From positions 730,629 to 794,628 of the forward strand of contig CAJJDN010000009.1 of the NCBI GenBank assembly GCA_905182985.1: DNA of 64,000 nucleotides. Reading direction: 5' to 3'. Shown one piece after another: positions 1 to 12,300 of this stretch; the stretch's first letter is position 1; each line of letters opens with the position of its first letter. Under the pieces are notes generated by a model. That model was not told the origin of the DNA and did no database searches. It was given only the letters and a program-made list of their open reading frames with translations. This DNA is from Paramecium sonneborni (taxonomy: Eukaryota > Ciliophora > Oligohymenophorea > Peniculida > Parameciidae). The translations under genes and the position numbers were made by a program.

Positions 1-789
1 TTGGAGCTATGATTTCATAACAACCTTTATTTAATTCATCTCTCTAATATTTATCACCTCTTTAATTTCCTTAACCCAAAACACAATAATAATCAGGTGG
101 TACTTAATTCTTCATTTTACAAATGTTGCAAATATAAGTATTCCCTCCTTCACCAAATTAAAAGAAAGGACTAACATAAGCCTTACATCTCTAACAACGC
201 AATGGTTCATTTGTAAATTCTACTTAAGGTATTTCTGATTCAAAAACAGATGGTTCCATTAATGGTTGTACAACTATACCAAAGGGAATCTCTGTTTATT
301 ATAAAATAGATGGTTCATTTCCTATTGCATACACTGAACTTCTCATATATCTTGGTCCACAATTTCCTTCATCAAATGTCTAATAAAATTAATGCACTTA
401 TGGAGGATGATATAAAGGTGCTGGAGCTGTAGAGAACCTCTTATAAATATTAATAATTACTATTAGCACATTATAGATTCTTCTGACTTTATGTATGGTC
501 TTGGAATTTGATCAACATCAATTTTTGATGATTTTCGCTGCTACTCTACTTATTATGGGTTAAAATTTTATTATGGTTGATATTGTTATTATTTTGGATA
601 TTACTATTGGCCTACATATTATTATTATGCATTGTATTATTATTAATGATTTTCATTTTATGGTTATTAGTATGCATTTACTTATCTTTGTTGAACAGGA
701 GCTTATTACACAGGTTGCTCAGGTTCTCGAGTGATTGGCTATTACTGTTGAGTTCTTCTCAAATGAGGTGGCAATCTACGTTCTTCCAT
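1..789 (-). CDS. SEC24: SEC24-like COPII coat subunit, N-terminal part (runs off window)
   Basis: SEC24 is the cargo-selecting subunit of the COPII coat on ER exit sites. About 255 residues are present; the rest lies beyond position 1. Residues 1-95 are a low-complexity Gln/Pro/Tyr-rich tail, mostly TAA/TAG-coded Gln, as expected for SEC24 N-termini. One 23-nt intron lies at 438-460. After it come a proline-rich linker (STAPAPLYHPP) and the SEC24 zinc finger: RCQRC followed about 20 residues later by CNICK, in the usual context RCKAYVxPF. Start chosen at the ATG opening the Gln-rich tail. The plus-strand ORF at 577-795 is only the antisense of this tail. The family is seen directly in the zinc finger; which SEC24 paralogue it is cannot be told. 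Confidence 0.85.
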
Positions 790-945
790 TATTGAACACG
801 TAAAATTATTAATTAAATTTAATTATTTCATAAGTTATTTATAAGCTCATTCTTTAAATTCTTTTGATAATCAGTTTGAAACTTTAGCAGAGTTAGTTGC
901 TATTTTAGATAAAAAAATGTACATAATGCCTTTTATCCTTATTTA

Positions 946-3312
946 TCAATATCTTTGTGTTATTTTGGATCGTATGGCCTCCTAGCTATAAGTTTCTAAG
1001 GGATTTTCAAGATTACTTTCTTGTCCAAAGTGAACTTTTAATCCATAGATATTAACTTAGAAGATTGATAATATCTTCTACTCACCAAAATCATTAATTA
1101 TAGGTAGATTGAATTCATTAGGGATTATATGTTAAAAAAGCAAGACTTTTTCTTGATGTCTTTCAGGTTAAAATATATATATGCTCTAATAGGACCTTCT
1201 CATATCTAAAGAAAAAAATGTCCAAAAATTTTTTTTTTAATTAAATTTGTGAGAAACTGGATCGAAAGAAGAATCTTTTATGGGATATGTACTAATTAAC
1301 AATTAATTAATTTTTGTAAAATATCTAGAGTGCAATCTCCAATACATTTTTTATCTGAACAAATATCTGGATCATTAATAATTAATCTAACTAATCCTCT
1401 ATAATCATATTCCATTTCAGGTAATAAAACAGCATTTTTATACCAAAATTCACAACTATATGATTCTATTTAAGCTTTATTATCTATGAGTTTTTAATTG
1501 AGTTTGTCTTTTTTTATATCCATGTCTTACCAATTTGTTGAATCATCATAGAATTAGGCTATGTAAAATCTTCAGCTTATTATGGAGATATTGGTAATCT
1601 GATGCATTTTATGTATCATTTCAACAACTTATTGAAAATCGCTAATGACGCTACCAGAACCTAGGAAAATTCTAGGACCGAAATACCAACCATGAAATGC
1701 TTATTGCTAAATTCACTTACTCCTAAAACAAAATTTGCATCTCCAGTAAGTACCTAATAAGTAACATCTAAGGTAAGGAAATGGTTTTTATAGTTCTTTA
1801 AACAGTATCATTCAATAAAACTATTTATTTTTTAGGCAGCATAAACATAAGTTCAATGCTTTCATCAACAGCGTTTGGATTTAGAGGGATCATATTTACT
1901 GAATTAAAAATTACTTTTTAAAAGGAATGCTGCTAAAATTTTATTTACTAATTCACTCTTATCATAAAATTATTTTATATTTGAAAATCCAACAATTAAA
2001 TGCTGTATTTTATAGCCTCCTCACTTACATGAATAATTTGTTGTTGTTCTTCTATTTTAGGAACGTTGTGTTTGCCAATCAAAACATCAAACTTCTTTTT
2101 TATTAATATATTATCTGAATCGTATCCTTATTTTTCATTTTCTATAATAAACCCTATTTTGTGACAATATATGATCCTGGTCCCAAATTTTAACCAATTG
2201 TTGTTATTTATCCATTGAATGATGCGTAATACTTTCCTACATTACCTAATATGAATTACAAATAATCATTTAATAATGAATGCCTAACATCCATCTAAAC
2301 TCCCGAAGTTGTTTCTTTATAATAGGGGAATCTCATTGTATGTCCTTTTATTTTTGAGATTAACTTAAAACTGAATTAAACATAACGCAATTCGCTTTTT
2401 GATCCAATTAATAAGGAATGCCTCTAGCAACAATATTTGATTTAGCAATGACATCAGGAGTTCCAGAATGATTTAATAGCTTCTTCATTATGAGCCTTCT
2501 ATAGGCTTATTACAATTTGATGAGATCAGTCTCTACTTTAAAGGCACCAACTTCAACACTGATAACCAAAGTTTTAATCTGAACTATAATTTATATAAAT
2601 TATTATTTCTCTTAAATAAGTACAAAATAAAAATGTTTAACCTCTTTTTTTCTGAACTCATTTCCTGTATAAGTATACTTTAAATATTTTATAGGTTTTT
2701 CTTAATTATTAGCAGAATCCATAACAAAATATATATCCATTGATCAAAATATTCTCCATATGATTCATCATGAAAAATCAATTTATATTCCTATTTATTT
2801 TGATTATAAGTAATAAAATTAAAAGCTTGATCTCCTCTGGCAATTCTTAATGTTTCCTCGTTTTTACCATCTAAATCATTTAATCTTTGTTAAACCATAG
2901 TAATAAGATGAGTTACTTTACCAGTAATCTACTATCATTTTCATAACCAAAATAGGCCTAACTCCATAAAATCTTTTGAACTTTCTAAAGTCTTTAATAG
3001 AAATGCTTATCCTTTTCCCTTATTTTCTTAAATTGTGTAAGTATTAAAAGATAAAGTAATTTTTGCTTCTCCTAGTCTTTTTCATTCATTTTGTGGCCAA
3101 AGGATTCCAGTATAAATTAAAAAATGTATGAATCAAATTTTTTTACAAAGTTAAAATAATTTTTTATTAGCTATTGAATAACTAAGTCCTAAAAAATAAA
3201 ACTTTAAATAATATACTCCTTAGAGATTAATTATAGTAATATTAAGAAATAATGGCTAAGAGAACTGGAATAATATATAAAATGATAATAAAATTCGTTT
3301 AAAATATTTCAT
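946..3312 (-). CDS. Secreted or luminal protein of unknown function, many introns
   Basis: Not recognised. The first ~22 residues are a typical signal peptide (MKYFKRILLSFYILFQF), so the protein probably enters the secretory pathway. I placed at least nine micro-introns (20-31 nt), for example 28 nt just after the signal peptide, and 20, 23, 25, 25, 27 and 31 nt further on; the splicing of the last third is less certain. The C-terminal third has a cysteine cluster (PDICSDKKCIGDC) and ends ...SKITQRY then TGA. The start ATG overlaps the stop of the upstream 13-kb gene as ATGA. Codon usage (Gln = TAA/TAG) matches the neighbours. No domain can be assigned by eye; a secreted hydrolase or cyst/surface protein are possibilities only. 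Confidence 0.6.
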
Positions 3313-6300
3313 TTTTTTTATTTTTGAGTATATGATCCAATTTTTTTAAATTATTATTATGTTTTTTCTTTTTGCTAGGCAGCTAATGATTAAGTTGGAT
3401 TTTAAATAGATATTTACGAAGCATTTTAACTTTGGTTGACCTTAATAATAATTAAAAAATAATACTGATGATACTTCTAGTTACCGATTACTCTTTTGCG
3501 TGCTGTAGCTTGTATTTTAACCACTTTTTTTTTTATCGTCGCTTTGTTAGGAAAATTTTTATTGAGCAGCGCTAATAAATTATTGAATTTTATACTATTT
3601 AGATTACTATGGTTAAGGGCTAGCAACAGTTTTGATAGTAGAGCTACGGGAATTAGACCCTCTAACTAATTATTAAGAAGGAGGAGGTGAAGAAACGATT
3701 ATTGAAGTGGATGGAGCTTATGCAGATCTAACGGGTTAACCAGATTTAATTTAAGTTTATGATTTTTATTATGATTGGTCTTTTTATGGAGTAATAACAA
3801 TTGAGTTTCTAAAGTTTAGTTGTTTTGGTAAAATCTATGATTGAGACTTAACTAAAGTTCTAGATCCTTTTTCATCAGGACTCAACTCTATAGGTTCTGC
3901 TTATTAACCTTACTCTGGAATATGCTCCATGGCTTAGATTTTATTTTCAGTAAGCATCTAATTATATTTTATGATATCATCCTCATTGAACTCTATTATA
4001 GTTTTTAGCCTATGTTCGTTTAAAGCAGAGAATGCACATTAAGTTCCATAATTTTTAATTAATCTAATTGCTTTTGAAAATCTCTAATACTTTTAACTAA
4101 AATATACATAGATATATTTACTTTATAAAGCTAAATTCATCAAATCCAATCTTTAACTTATTTAAAATCATTTTTTGGAGTAGTCTTTTTATAATTTTGA
4201 TACCAACTATTGAATTAGAACTCATATTATAGTCTTAGTCTGAGAAAGGACTAGAAGAACTTCTATTGTTTTTATCCGATCCAACTCTATTCCTCAAGAT
4301 ATCTTATTGAGAATTTTTTTTATTATGATCCTTTCTTTCTAATTGTTTCAAAAACATTTTATCAGTTTCTGATATATCAGAAATGTTAGTTCTATTAATT
4401 ATTGCTTAATCATCCATAAATTATTCATTATTTTATTATTAACCTTTATTAGTTCCTGAAGTTTTATTTTGCTATTCGTTGACATTCATTAAAGATTTAG
4501 ATTTAGTCAATTATGTTTATTCAATAGCTTAAATTAGAGATAGCTATGAACAGCTAGATTTACTTTTGTTTAGATTTGGTTCTTAATATTTAGGGATTCT
4601 TAATTAAACATTAGTATTTTCATTTGACAATATAACTTTCACATAATTTCCATCCCTATTTTTAGTAAATTCATTATTTTTATAAAATGACAAAGATCTA
4701 TTCGATACTTTAATTCTTCGAACTAAAATTTAATCTTAACCTAATTATTCTTTTAAATCTTCTCCAAAAACCAATTCTTCATCTTTAAATTATTTTCTTG
4801 TAATAATAATTTTTTATTTATTCGCCTTTCCTTCTTTTACCACCTCTTCAATCATTTAAAAAGTTTCATTTTTACTCAAAATTCGTGACCAAATATTGTT
4901 ACTTGATTCATACCAACCTTTTTTCATTAGATCTTATGGAGAATTTGATTCTACTGTTTATCTACTCAATATAACAACATCCTCTTCTTATTCATATAAA
5001 TCTTCTCCAATCTCTAGATCTTAATCAGCTTAAATCTGTTTTCTTTGTAATCGTCTTTCTATTTTTTTAGTTTAAGTATTATAAATTAAAATTTCTTCTT
5101 CTAAAGTTTTCTATATTTATAACTTTCTTTTATCTCCTGAATTGACTAGAAGTTTATCAATTCTAGATCCATCGAATTCTGATACTCTTATTCCTTAACT
5201 ATTTAATTCTTCATTCGATCTATATTATGAATCTCTTTACTCTTAACTGTCTTCATCGATTTAATACATTGATCTTTTAATGTTTACATTTGCATGTTAT
5301 TTAAAATATTCCTTAGGAGCATCAGTAATCTTTTTCCAACTCTATAAACTGTCAATCTCAAATTAATTTATAACTTTTCTTTATCTTATTATAAAACCAT
5401 TTGGTTGTTTTTCATTTAAATTTTTCCCAATCTAAACTTCAGTAATATTAACTTATTTTTAAATAGCAAACAATTCCGTTTATCCTGATTTTTAATTTGT
5501 TATTTCAACAATCTCCTCTACAAATTAATATGGATTGTAATCCAAATCAAGATTGGTAACGATCCTTCTGCTTATAATTTGATTACCCTCAGAATCCTGT
5601 TCTTTTAATCTTTTACCAATTTATTTATTAACATTATAAGGAAATTTTAATAAAATTATTTCAGTTTCATTTGTTTTAGGATTTAATATTTAATGTTCTT
5701 CTTCAAAATATTAAGAATCTTAATTAATTATTTATTGAGATAATATTGTATTGGTTGTTGGCTAATCTCCTACTTTCTTTAGAATTCCTGTCTTATCTTT
5801 AACCCAACCTTCTTATTTAAGCGCAGTTAGCGTTTAATTATTTTAAACAACTTTTCTTGATAAAACAAAACCTCCATCCTTTCTTTCAACTTTGGCTTCT
5901 CCATAAATGAAAGGCCTTCTTTCAATAATTAATTTTTATTGTCCATCTTTATCAGTGAGTAAAACTTCCTCTTCTACATACTATTCCGGTTCCTGTTCTG
6001 TCAACTACATTATTAAAGTTCCATTTTTTTATTTAACCCATCCTTTGTTTGAATTATTTTCAACAATTTTTCTAGATAAAATTGTATTTCCTAAAGGATC
6101 AACTTCTTAAATCTAATCTCCCATAACAAGGTTATCTTATATTTGTCTCCTTAAAAGTTTTCTTTCTAATTAACCTGTTTCTTTGTTGAAGCTTAAAATT
6201 TCTTCTTCTATATATTTTGTTGGCTCAGAAGATGCCACTATTTTTTCCATTAAGCCTTCCTTATTTGTTATCCATCCTTCTTTCTTTTTGGCTTCTGAAG

Positions 6301-9300
6301 AGATATTGTTTTGAACAAGTTTTCTGGAAACAACTTTATAGCCTTAACACTATTCTTCTATTTCATCACCAAATTAGATTTTTTTATCTACATTATATGG
6401 CTTTCTTATTAATTTTCTCTCTTATTTTCCTGTATTTTGGTTGATTATTAGAATTTCTTCCTCAATAAATTATTCTGGTTCTGAGAAACTAACTAATCTA
6501 GTTAGCTTACCTTATTCAACTTTCCATCCTTCTTTTTATTATGATTAAACTGGAGATAAATTATCGATTATTTTTCTTGATAAAACTTATCTACCCTCGT
6601 TATCTAATTCAGATAAAGAGTCTCCTAATTTAAGATTATGTGAATTAGGGGATAAAGGCCTTCTTATTATTTTTCTCTCAAGTTATTAAGTTTATTTATT
6701 CATAACTAATACTTCTTCTTCTATATATTTAGTTGGTTCGGCTAGACAAACTGTTTATTCCTAAATTCCATCTTATTTTTACTACCAACCTTATTAATTT
6801 AACATATCAGAAGAAAATTAATTTTGTATTATCCTTCTAGAAATAATTTTCTCTCCATCTAATCCTTACTCGTTTATGCCTTCTCCATAATTAATATTTT
6901 CATCAATTTTAAAAATTGGTTTTCTAACTAATTTTCTTTCTTGTTTGCCTGTTTTAGGGTTAATTATAATTATCTCTTCTTCAATAAATTGTTCAGGCTC
7001 TTCTTATGATATAATTTTTTCAAGAGTGCCATTTTATCCTTTTATCCAGTCTTTTTACATTTAATTAAGTGATTAAGAATTATCTACTATTTTTCTTGAT
7101 AAAATTCGATTTCCATCCTTATCTACTTCATTCAAGTTATTTCCAATTTGTGAATTTTCTTTAGTTAATGGTCTCCTGACTAATTTTCTTTATAATCCAT
7201 TTTCTCCATAACAAAGAACTTCCTCCTCAACATATTTAGTTGGTTCACTTTAAGCTAATAAAATTTCCATTTGTCCTTATTTTTGTTACCAATCTTTCAT
7301 TTAATCCATTGGTTAATCATTGGCGATTATTCTTCTAGCAACCACTTTTTTAGTGCCGTCACTTTCTTGAAGATTTTCCCCAATTTCCCCAATTTCTCTT
7401 ACATCAGATTGAGTTAAAGGTCTTCTTGTTAATTTTCTTTCTTATCGCTAAGTTTTTGGATTAATAATAATTATCTCTTCTTCAATATAAGCTTCAGGTT
7501 CTTACTCTGAAATTACTTTTTCTAAAGCACCATTATTTGATTAAGTCCATGTTTAATCCATTGGTTTGTTATTTTAGACAATCTTTCTTGAGACAACTTT
7601 ATTTCCATTTTAGTCTTATTCTATGACAGCTCCAGTTTGTAGTTTACTATCTTATGGTAAGTAAGGTCTTCTCACAAGTTTTCTTTAGACAATTCCATCT
7701 TCTCCTTAAATAATTATTTCTTCCTCCACATATTTTGCAGGTTCAGGTTAAAATCGTATTTCCAAGTTTCCATCACTATTTTTTACCCAACCTTGTTGTT
7801 TCAATGATTAATTTGATTGATCATTTTAAACAATTTTTCTTGAAATAATTTGTCTACCATTCCCTAAATCTTGTTCCAAATTTTATCCCATTTGTAAATT
7901 ATCAATTTCATCATTATTTAAAGGTTTTCTAACAATTTTTCTCTCTAGTTTTCCTGTTTTTGGATTTATTTGTATAATCTCCTCCTCAATAAATTATTCT
8001 GGTTCTTCTGAATTTAGGATGATTTCTTCTTATTTTCCAACATTCTACCATTATTATTTTGCTATTTTAGGTTAAAGATTGGATTCTAATTTGCGTGAAA
8101 GCACTTTATTTCCATTCTTATCTACTTCATTTAATTACTCTCCTTCTTGAATTTTCCCTCCTAAATAAGGTTTTCTTATTAATTTTCTTTCCATCATTCC
8201 TGTTTCATTGTTAAATTATAACACTTCTTCAGTAATATATTATGAAGGCTCCACTCCTAAAGATTATTCGTAATTTCCGTCACTGTTTTTCTTCCAATTT
8301 GATGATGCTAGCGATAAATCATTATCAACAATTTTTCTAGAAACCACATAATAGCCTTCACCTAATTATTCTAAAAGCTATTCTCCTTCTTCTATATTTT
8401 CATCATCATCATTTAAAGGTCTTCTAATTATTTTTCTCTCTTACTTGCCTCCTTACTTAACTATAACTATTTCTTCTTCTATGTATTAAGTTGGTTCATG
8501 AATTGATAATGTTTTTTCATAATTACCCTGATTACGTTTCCATCCTTCTTTCTCTACTTACTATGTTGATGATATATTTTCAATAATTCTTCTTGCAAGA
8601 ATCTTATTTCCATTTTAATCTGTTTCTTACAAATTATTTCCCACATTCGAACCTGGCTAATATTATTTTCTTACTAGTTTTCTTTCCATCTTACCTGTCT
8701 GCTCATTCATTACTAGAACTTCTTCTTCTATAAATTTGGCTGGTTCATTTTATACTATTAATTTTTCTAATTATCCAGTTTTTTAATTTTTCTGCCATTC
8801 ACTTAGAGAACTATCATTTTAAACTATTCTTCTAGCTACAATCTTTTGGTTATTGCCTATGGATTCATTCAATTAGTCTCCCACCTCTTCTTCATTCTCA
8901 TAGGGACGTCTTATTAATTTTCTTTCTTGTTTGCCTGTTTTAGGGTTAATTATAATTATCTCTTCTTCAATAAATTGTTCAGGCTCTTCTTATGATATAA
9001 TTTTTTCAAGAGTGCCATTTTATCCTTTTATCCAGTCTTTTTACATTTAATTAAGTGATTAAGAATTATCTACTATTTTTCTTGATAAAATTCGATTTCC
9101 ATCCTTATCTACTTCATTCAAGTTATTTCCAATTTGTGAATTTTCTTTAGTTAATGGTCTCCTGACTAATTTTCTTTATAATCCATTTTCTCCATAACAA
9201 AGAACTTCCTCCTCAACATATTTAGTTGGTTCACTTTAAGCTAATAAAATTTCCATTTGTCCTTATTTTTGTTACCAATCTTTCATTTAATCCATTGGTT

Positions 9301-12300
9301 AATCATTGGCGATTATTCTTCTAGCAACCACTTTTTTAGTGCCGTCACTTTCTTGAAGATTTTCCCCAATTTCCCCAATTTCTCTTACATCAGATTGAGT
9401 TAAAGGTCTTCTTGTTAATTTTCTTTCTTATCGCTAAGTTTTTGGATTAATAATAATTATCTCTTCTTCAATATAAGCTTCAGGTTCTTACTCTGAAATT
9501 ACTTTTTCTAAAGCACCATTATTTGATTAAGTCCATGTTTAATCCATTGGTTTGTTATTTTAGACAATCTTTCTTGAGACAACTTTATTTCCATTTTAGT
9601 CTTATTCTATGACAGCTCCAGTTTGTAGTTTACTATCTTATGGTAAGTAAGGTCTTCTCACAAGTTTTCTTTAGACAATTCCATCTTCTCCTTAAATAAT
9701 TATTTCTTCCTCCACATATTTTGCAGGTTCAGGTTAAAATCGTATTTCCAAGTTTCCATCACTATTTTTTACCCAACCTTGTTGTTTCAATGATTAATTT
9801 GATTGATCATTTTAAACAATTTTTCTTGAAATAATTTGTCTACCATTCCCTAAATCTTGTTCCAAATTTTATCCCATTTGTAAATTATCAATTTCATCAT
9901 TATTTAAAGGTTTTCTAACAATTTTTCTCTCTAGTTTTCCTGTTTTTGGATTTATTTGTATAATCTCCTCCTCAATAAATTATTCTGGTTCTTCTGAATT
10001 TAGGATGATTTCTTCTTATTTTCCAACATTCTACCATTATTATTTTGCTATTTTAGGTTAAAGATTGGATTCTAATTTGCGTGAAAGCACTTTATTTCCA
10101 TTCTTATCTACTTCATTTAATTACTCTCCTTCTTGAATTTTCCCTCCTAAATAAGGTTTTCTTATTAATTTTCTTTCCATCATTCCTGTTTCATTGTTAA
10201 ATTATAACACTTCTTCAGTAATATATTATGAAGGCTCCACTCCTAAAGATTATTCGTAATTTCCGTCACTGTTTTTCTTCCAATTTGATGATGCTAGCGA
10301 TAAATCATTATCAACAATTTTTCTAGAAACCACATAATAGCCTTCACCTAATTATTCTAAAAGCTATTCTCCTTCTTCTATATTTTCATCATCATCATTT
10401 AAAGGTCTTCTAATTATTTTTCTCTCTTACTTGCCTCCTTACTTAACTATAACTATTTCTTCTTCTATGTATTAAGTTGGTTCATGAATTGATAATGTTT
10501 TTTCATAATTACCCTGATTACGTTTCCATCCTTCTTTCTCTACTTACTATGTTGATGATATATTTTCAATAATTCTTCTTGCAAGAATCTTATTTCCATT
10601 TTAATCTGTTTCTTACAAATTATTTCCCACATTCGAACCTGGCTAATATTATTTTCTTACTAGTTTTCTTTCCATCTTACCTGTCTGCTCATTCATTACT
10701 AGAACTTCTTCTTCTATAAATTTGGCTGGTTCATTTTATACTATTAATTTTTCTAATTATCCAGTTTTTTAATTTTTCTGCCATTCACTTAGAGAACTAT
10801 CATTTTAAACTATTCTTCTAGCTACAATCTTTTGGTTATTGCCTATGGATTCATTCAATTAGTCTCCCACCTCTTCTTCATTCTCATAGGGACGTCTTAT
10901 TAATTTTCTTTCTTGTTTGCCTGTTTTAGGGTTAATTATAATTATCTCTTCTTCAATAAATTGTTCAGGCTCTTCTTATGATATAATTTTTTCAAGAGTG
11001 CCATTTTATCCTTTTATCCAGTCTTTTTACATTTAATTAAGTGATTAAGAATTATCTACTATTTTTCTTGATAAAATTCGATTTCCATCCTTATCTACTT
11101 CATTCAAGTTATTTCCAATTTGTGAATTTTCTTTAGTTAATGGTCTCCTGACTAATTTTCTTTATAATCCATTTTCTCCATAACAAAGAACTTCCTCCTC
11201 AACATATTTAGTTGGTTCACTTTAAGCTAATAAAATTTCCATTTGTCCTTATTTTTGTTACCAATCTTTCATTTAATCCATTGGTTAATCATTGGCGATT
11301 ATTCTTCTAGCAACCACTTTTTTAGTGCCGTCACTTTCTTGAAGATTTTCCCCAATTTCCCCAATTTCTCTTACATCAGATTGAGTTAAAGGTCTTCTTG
11401 TTAATTTTCTTTCTTATCGCTAAGTTTTTGGATTAATAATAATTATCTCTTCTTCAATATAAGCTTCAGGTTCTTACTCTGAAATTACTTTTTCTAAAGC
11501 ACCATTATTTGATTAAGTCCATGTTTAATCCATTGGTTTGTTATTTTAGACAATCTTTCTTGAGACAACTTTATTTCCATTTTAGTCTTATTCTATGACA
11601 GCTCCAGTTTGTAGTTTACTATCTTATGGTAAGTAAGGTCTTCTCACAAGTTTTCTTTAGACAATTCCATCTTCTCCTTAAATAATTATTTCTTCCTCCA
11701 CATATTTTGCAGGTTCAGGTTAAAATCGTATTTCCAAGTTTCCATCACTATTTTTTACCCAACCTTGTTGTTTCAATGATTAATTTGATTGATCATTTTA
11801 AACAATTTTTCTTGAAATAATTTGTCTACCATTCCCTAAATCTTGTTCCAAATTTTATCCCATTTGTAAATTATCAATTTCATCATTATTTAAAGGTTTT
11901 CTAACAATTTTTCTCTCTAGTTTTCCTGTTTTTGGATTTATTTGTATAATCTCCTCCTCAATAAATTATTCTGGTTCTTCTGAATTTAGGATGATTTCTT
12001 CTTATTTTCCAACATTCTACCATTATTATTTTGCTATTTTAGGTTAAAGATTGGATTCTAATTTGCGTGAAAGCACTTTATTTCCATTCTTATCTACTTC
12101 ATTTAATTACTCTCCTTCTTGAATTTTCCCTCCTAAATAAGGTTTTCTTATTAATTTTCTTTCCATCATTCCTGTTTCATTGTTAAATTATAACACTTCT
12201 TCAGTAATATATTATGAAGGCTCCACTCCTAAAGATTATTCGTAATTTCCGTCACTGTTTTTCTTCCAATTTGATGATGCTAGCGATAAATCATTATCAA

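Noticed and set aside
577..795. 72-residue hydrophobic plus-strand ORF
   Set aside because: It is the antisense of the Gln/Tyr-rich N-terminus of the SEC24-like gene: Gln codons TAA/TAG on the minus strand read as Leu on the plus strand.
2130..2230. GPGSY motif suggesting a sperm-tail PG-rich repeat protein
   Set aside because: It appears only if a 23-nt intron is ignored. Removing that intron gives a longer consistent frame in which the motif is out of frame.
3252..3300. Start like ribosomal protein eL43 (MAKRTG...) on the plus strand
   Set aside because: The similarity ends after six residues, the frame stops quickly, and the minus strand encodes the signal peptide of the secreted protein.
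3601..3840. Plus-strand frame with EGGGEETIIEVDGAYADL and similar
   Set aside because: Looks protein-like, but the minus strand here is a long continuous Ser/Gln-rich frame of the giant gene with a proper intron and stop, and the plus frame has TGA just upstream.
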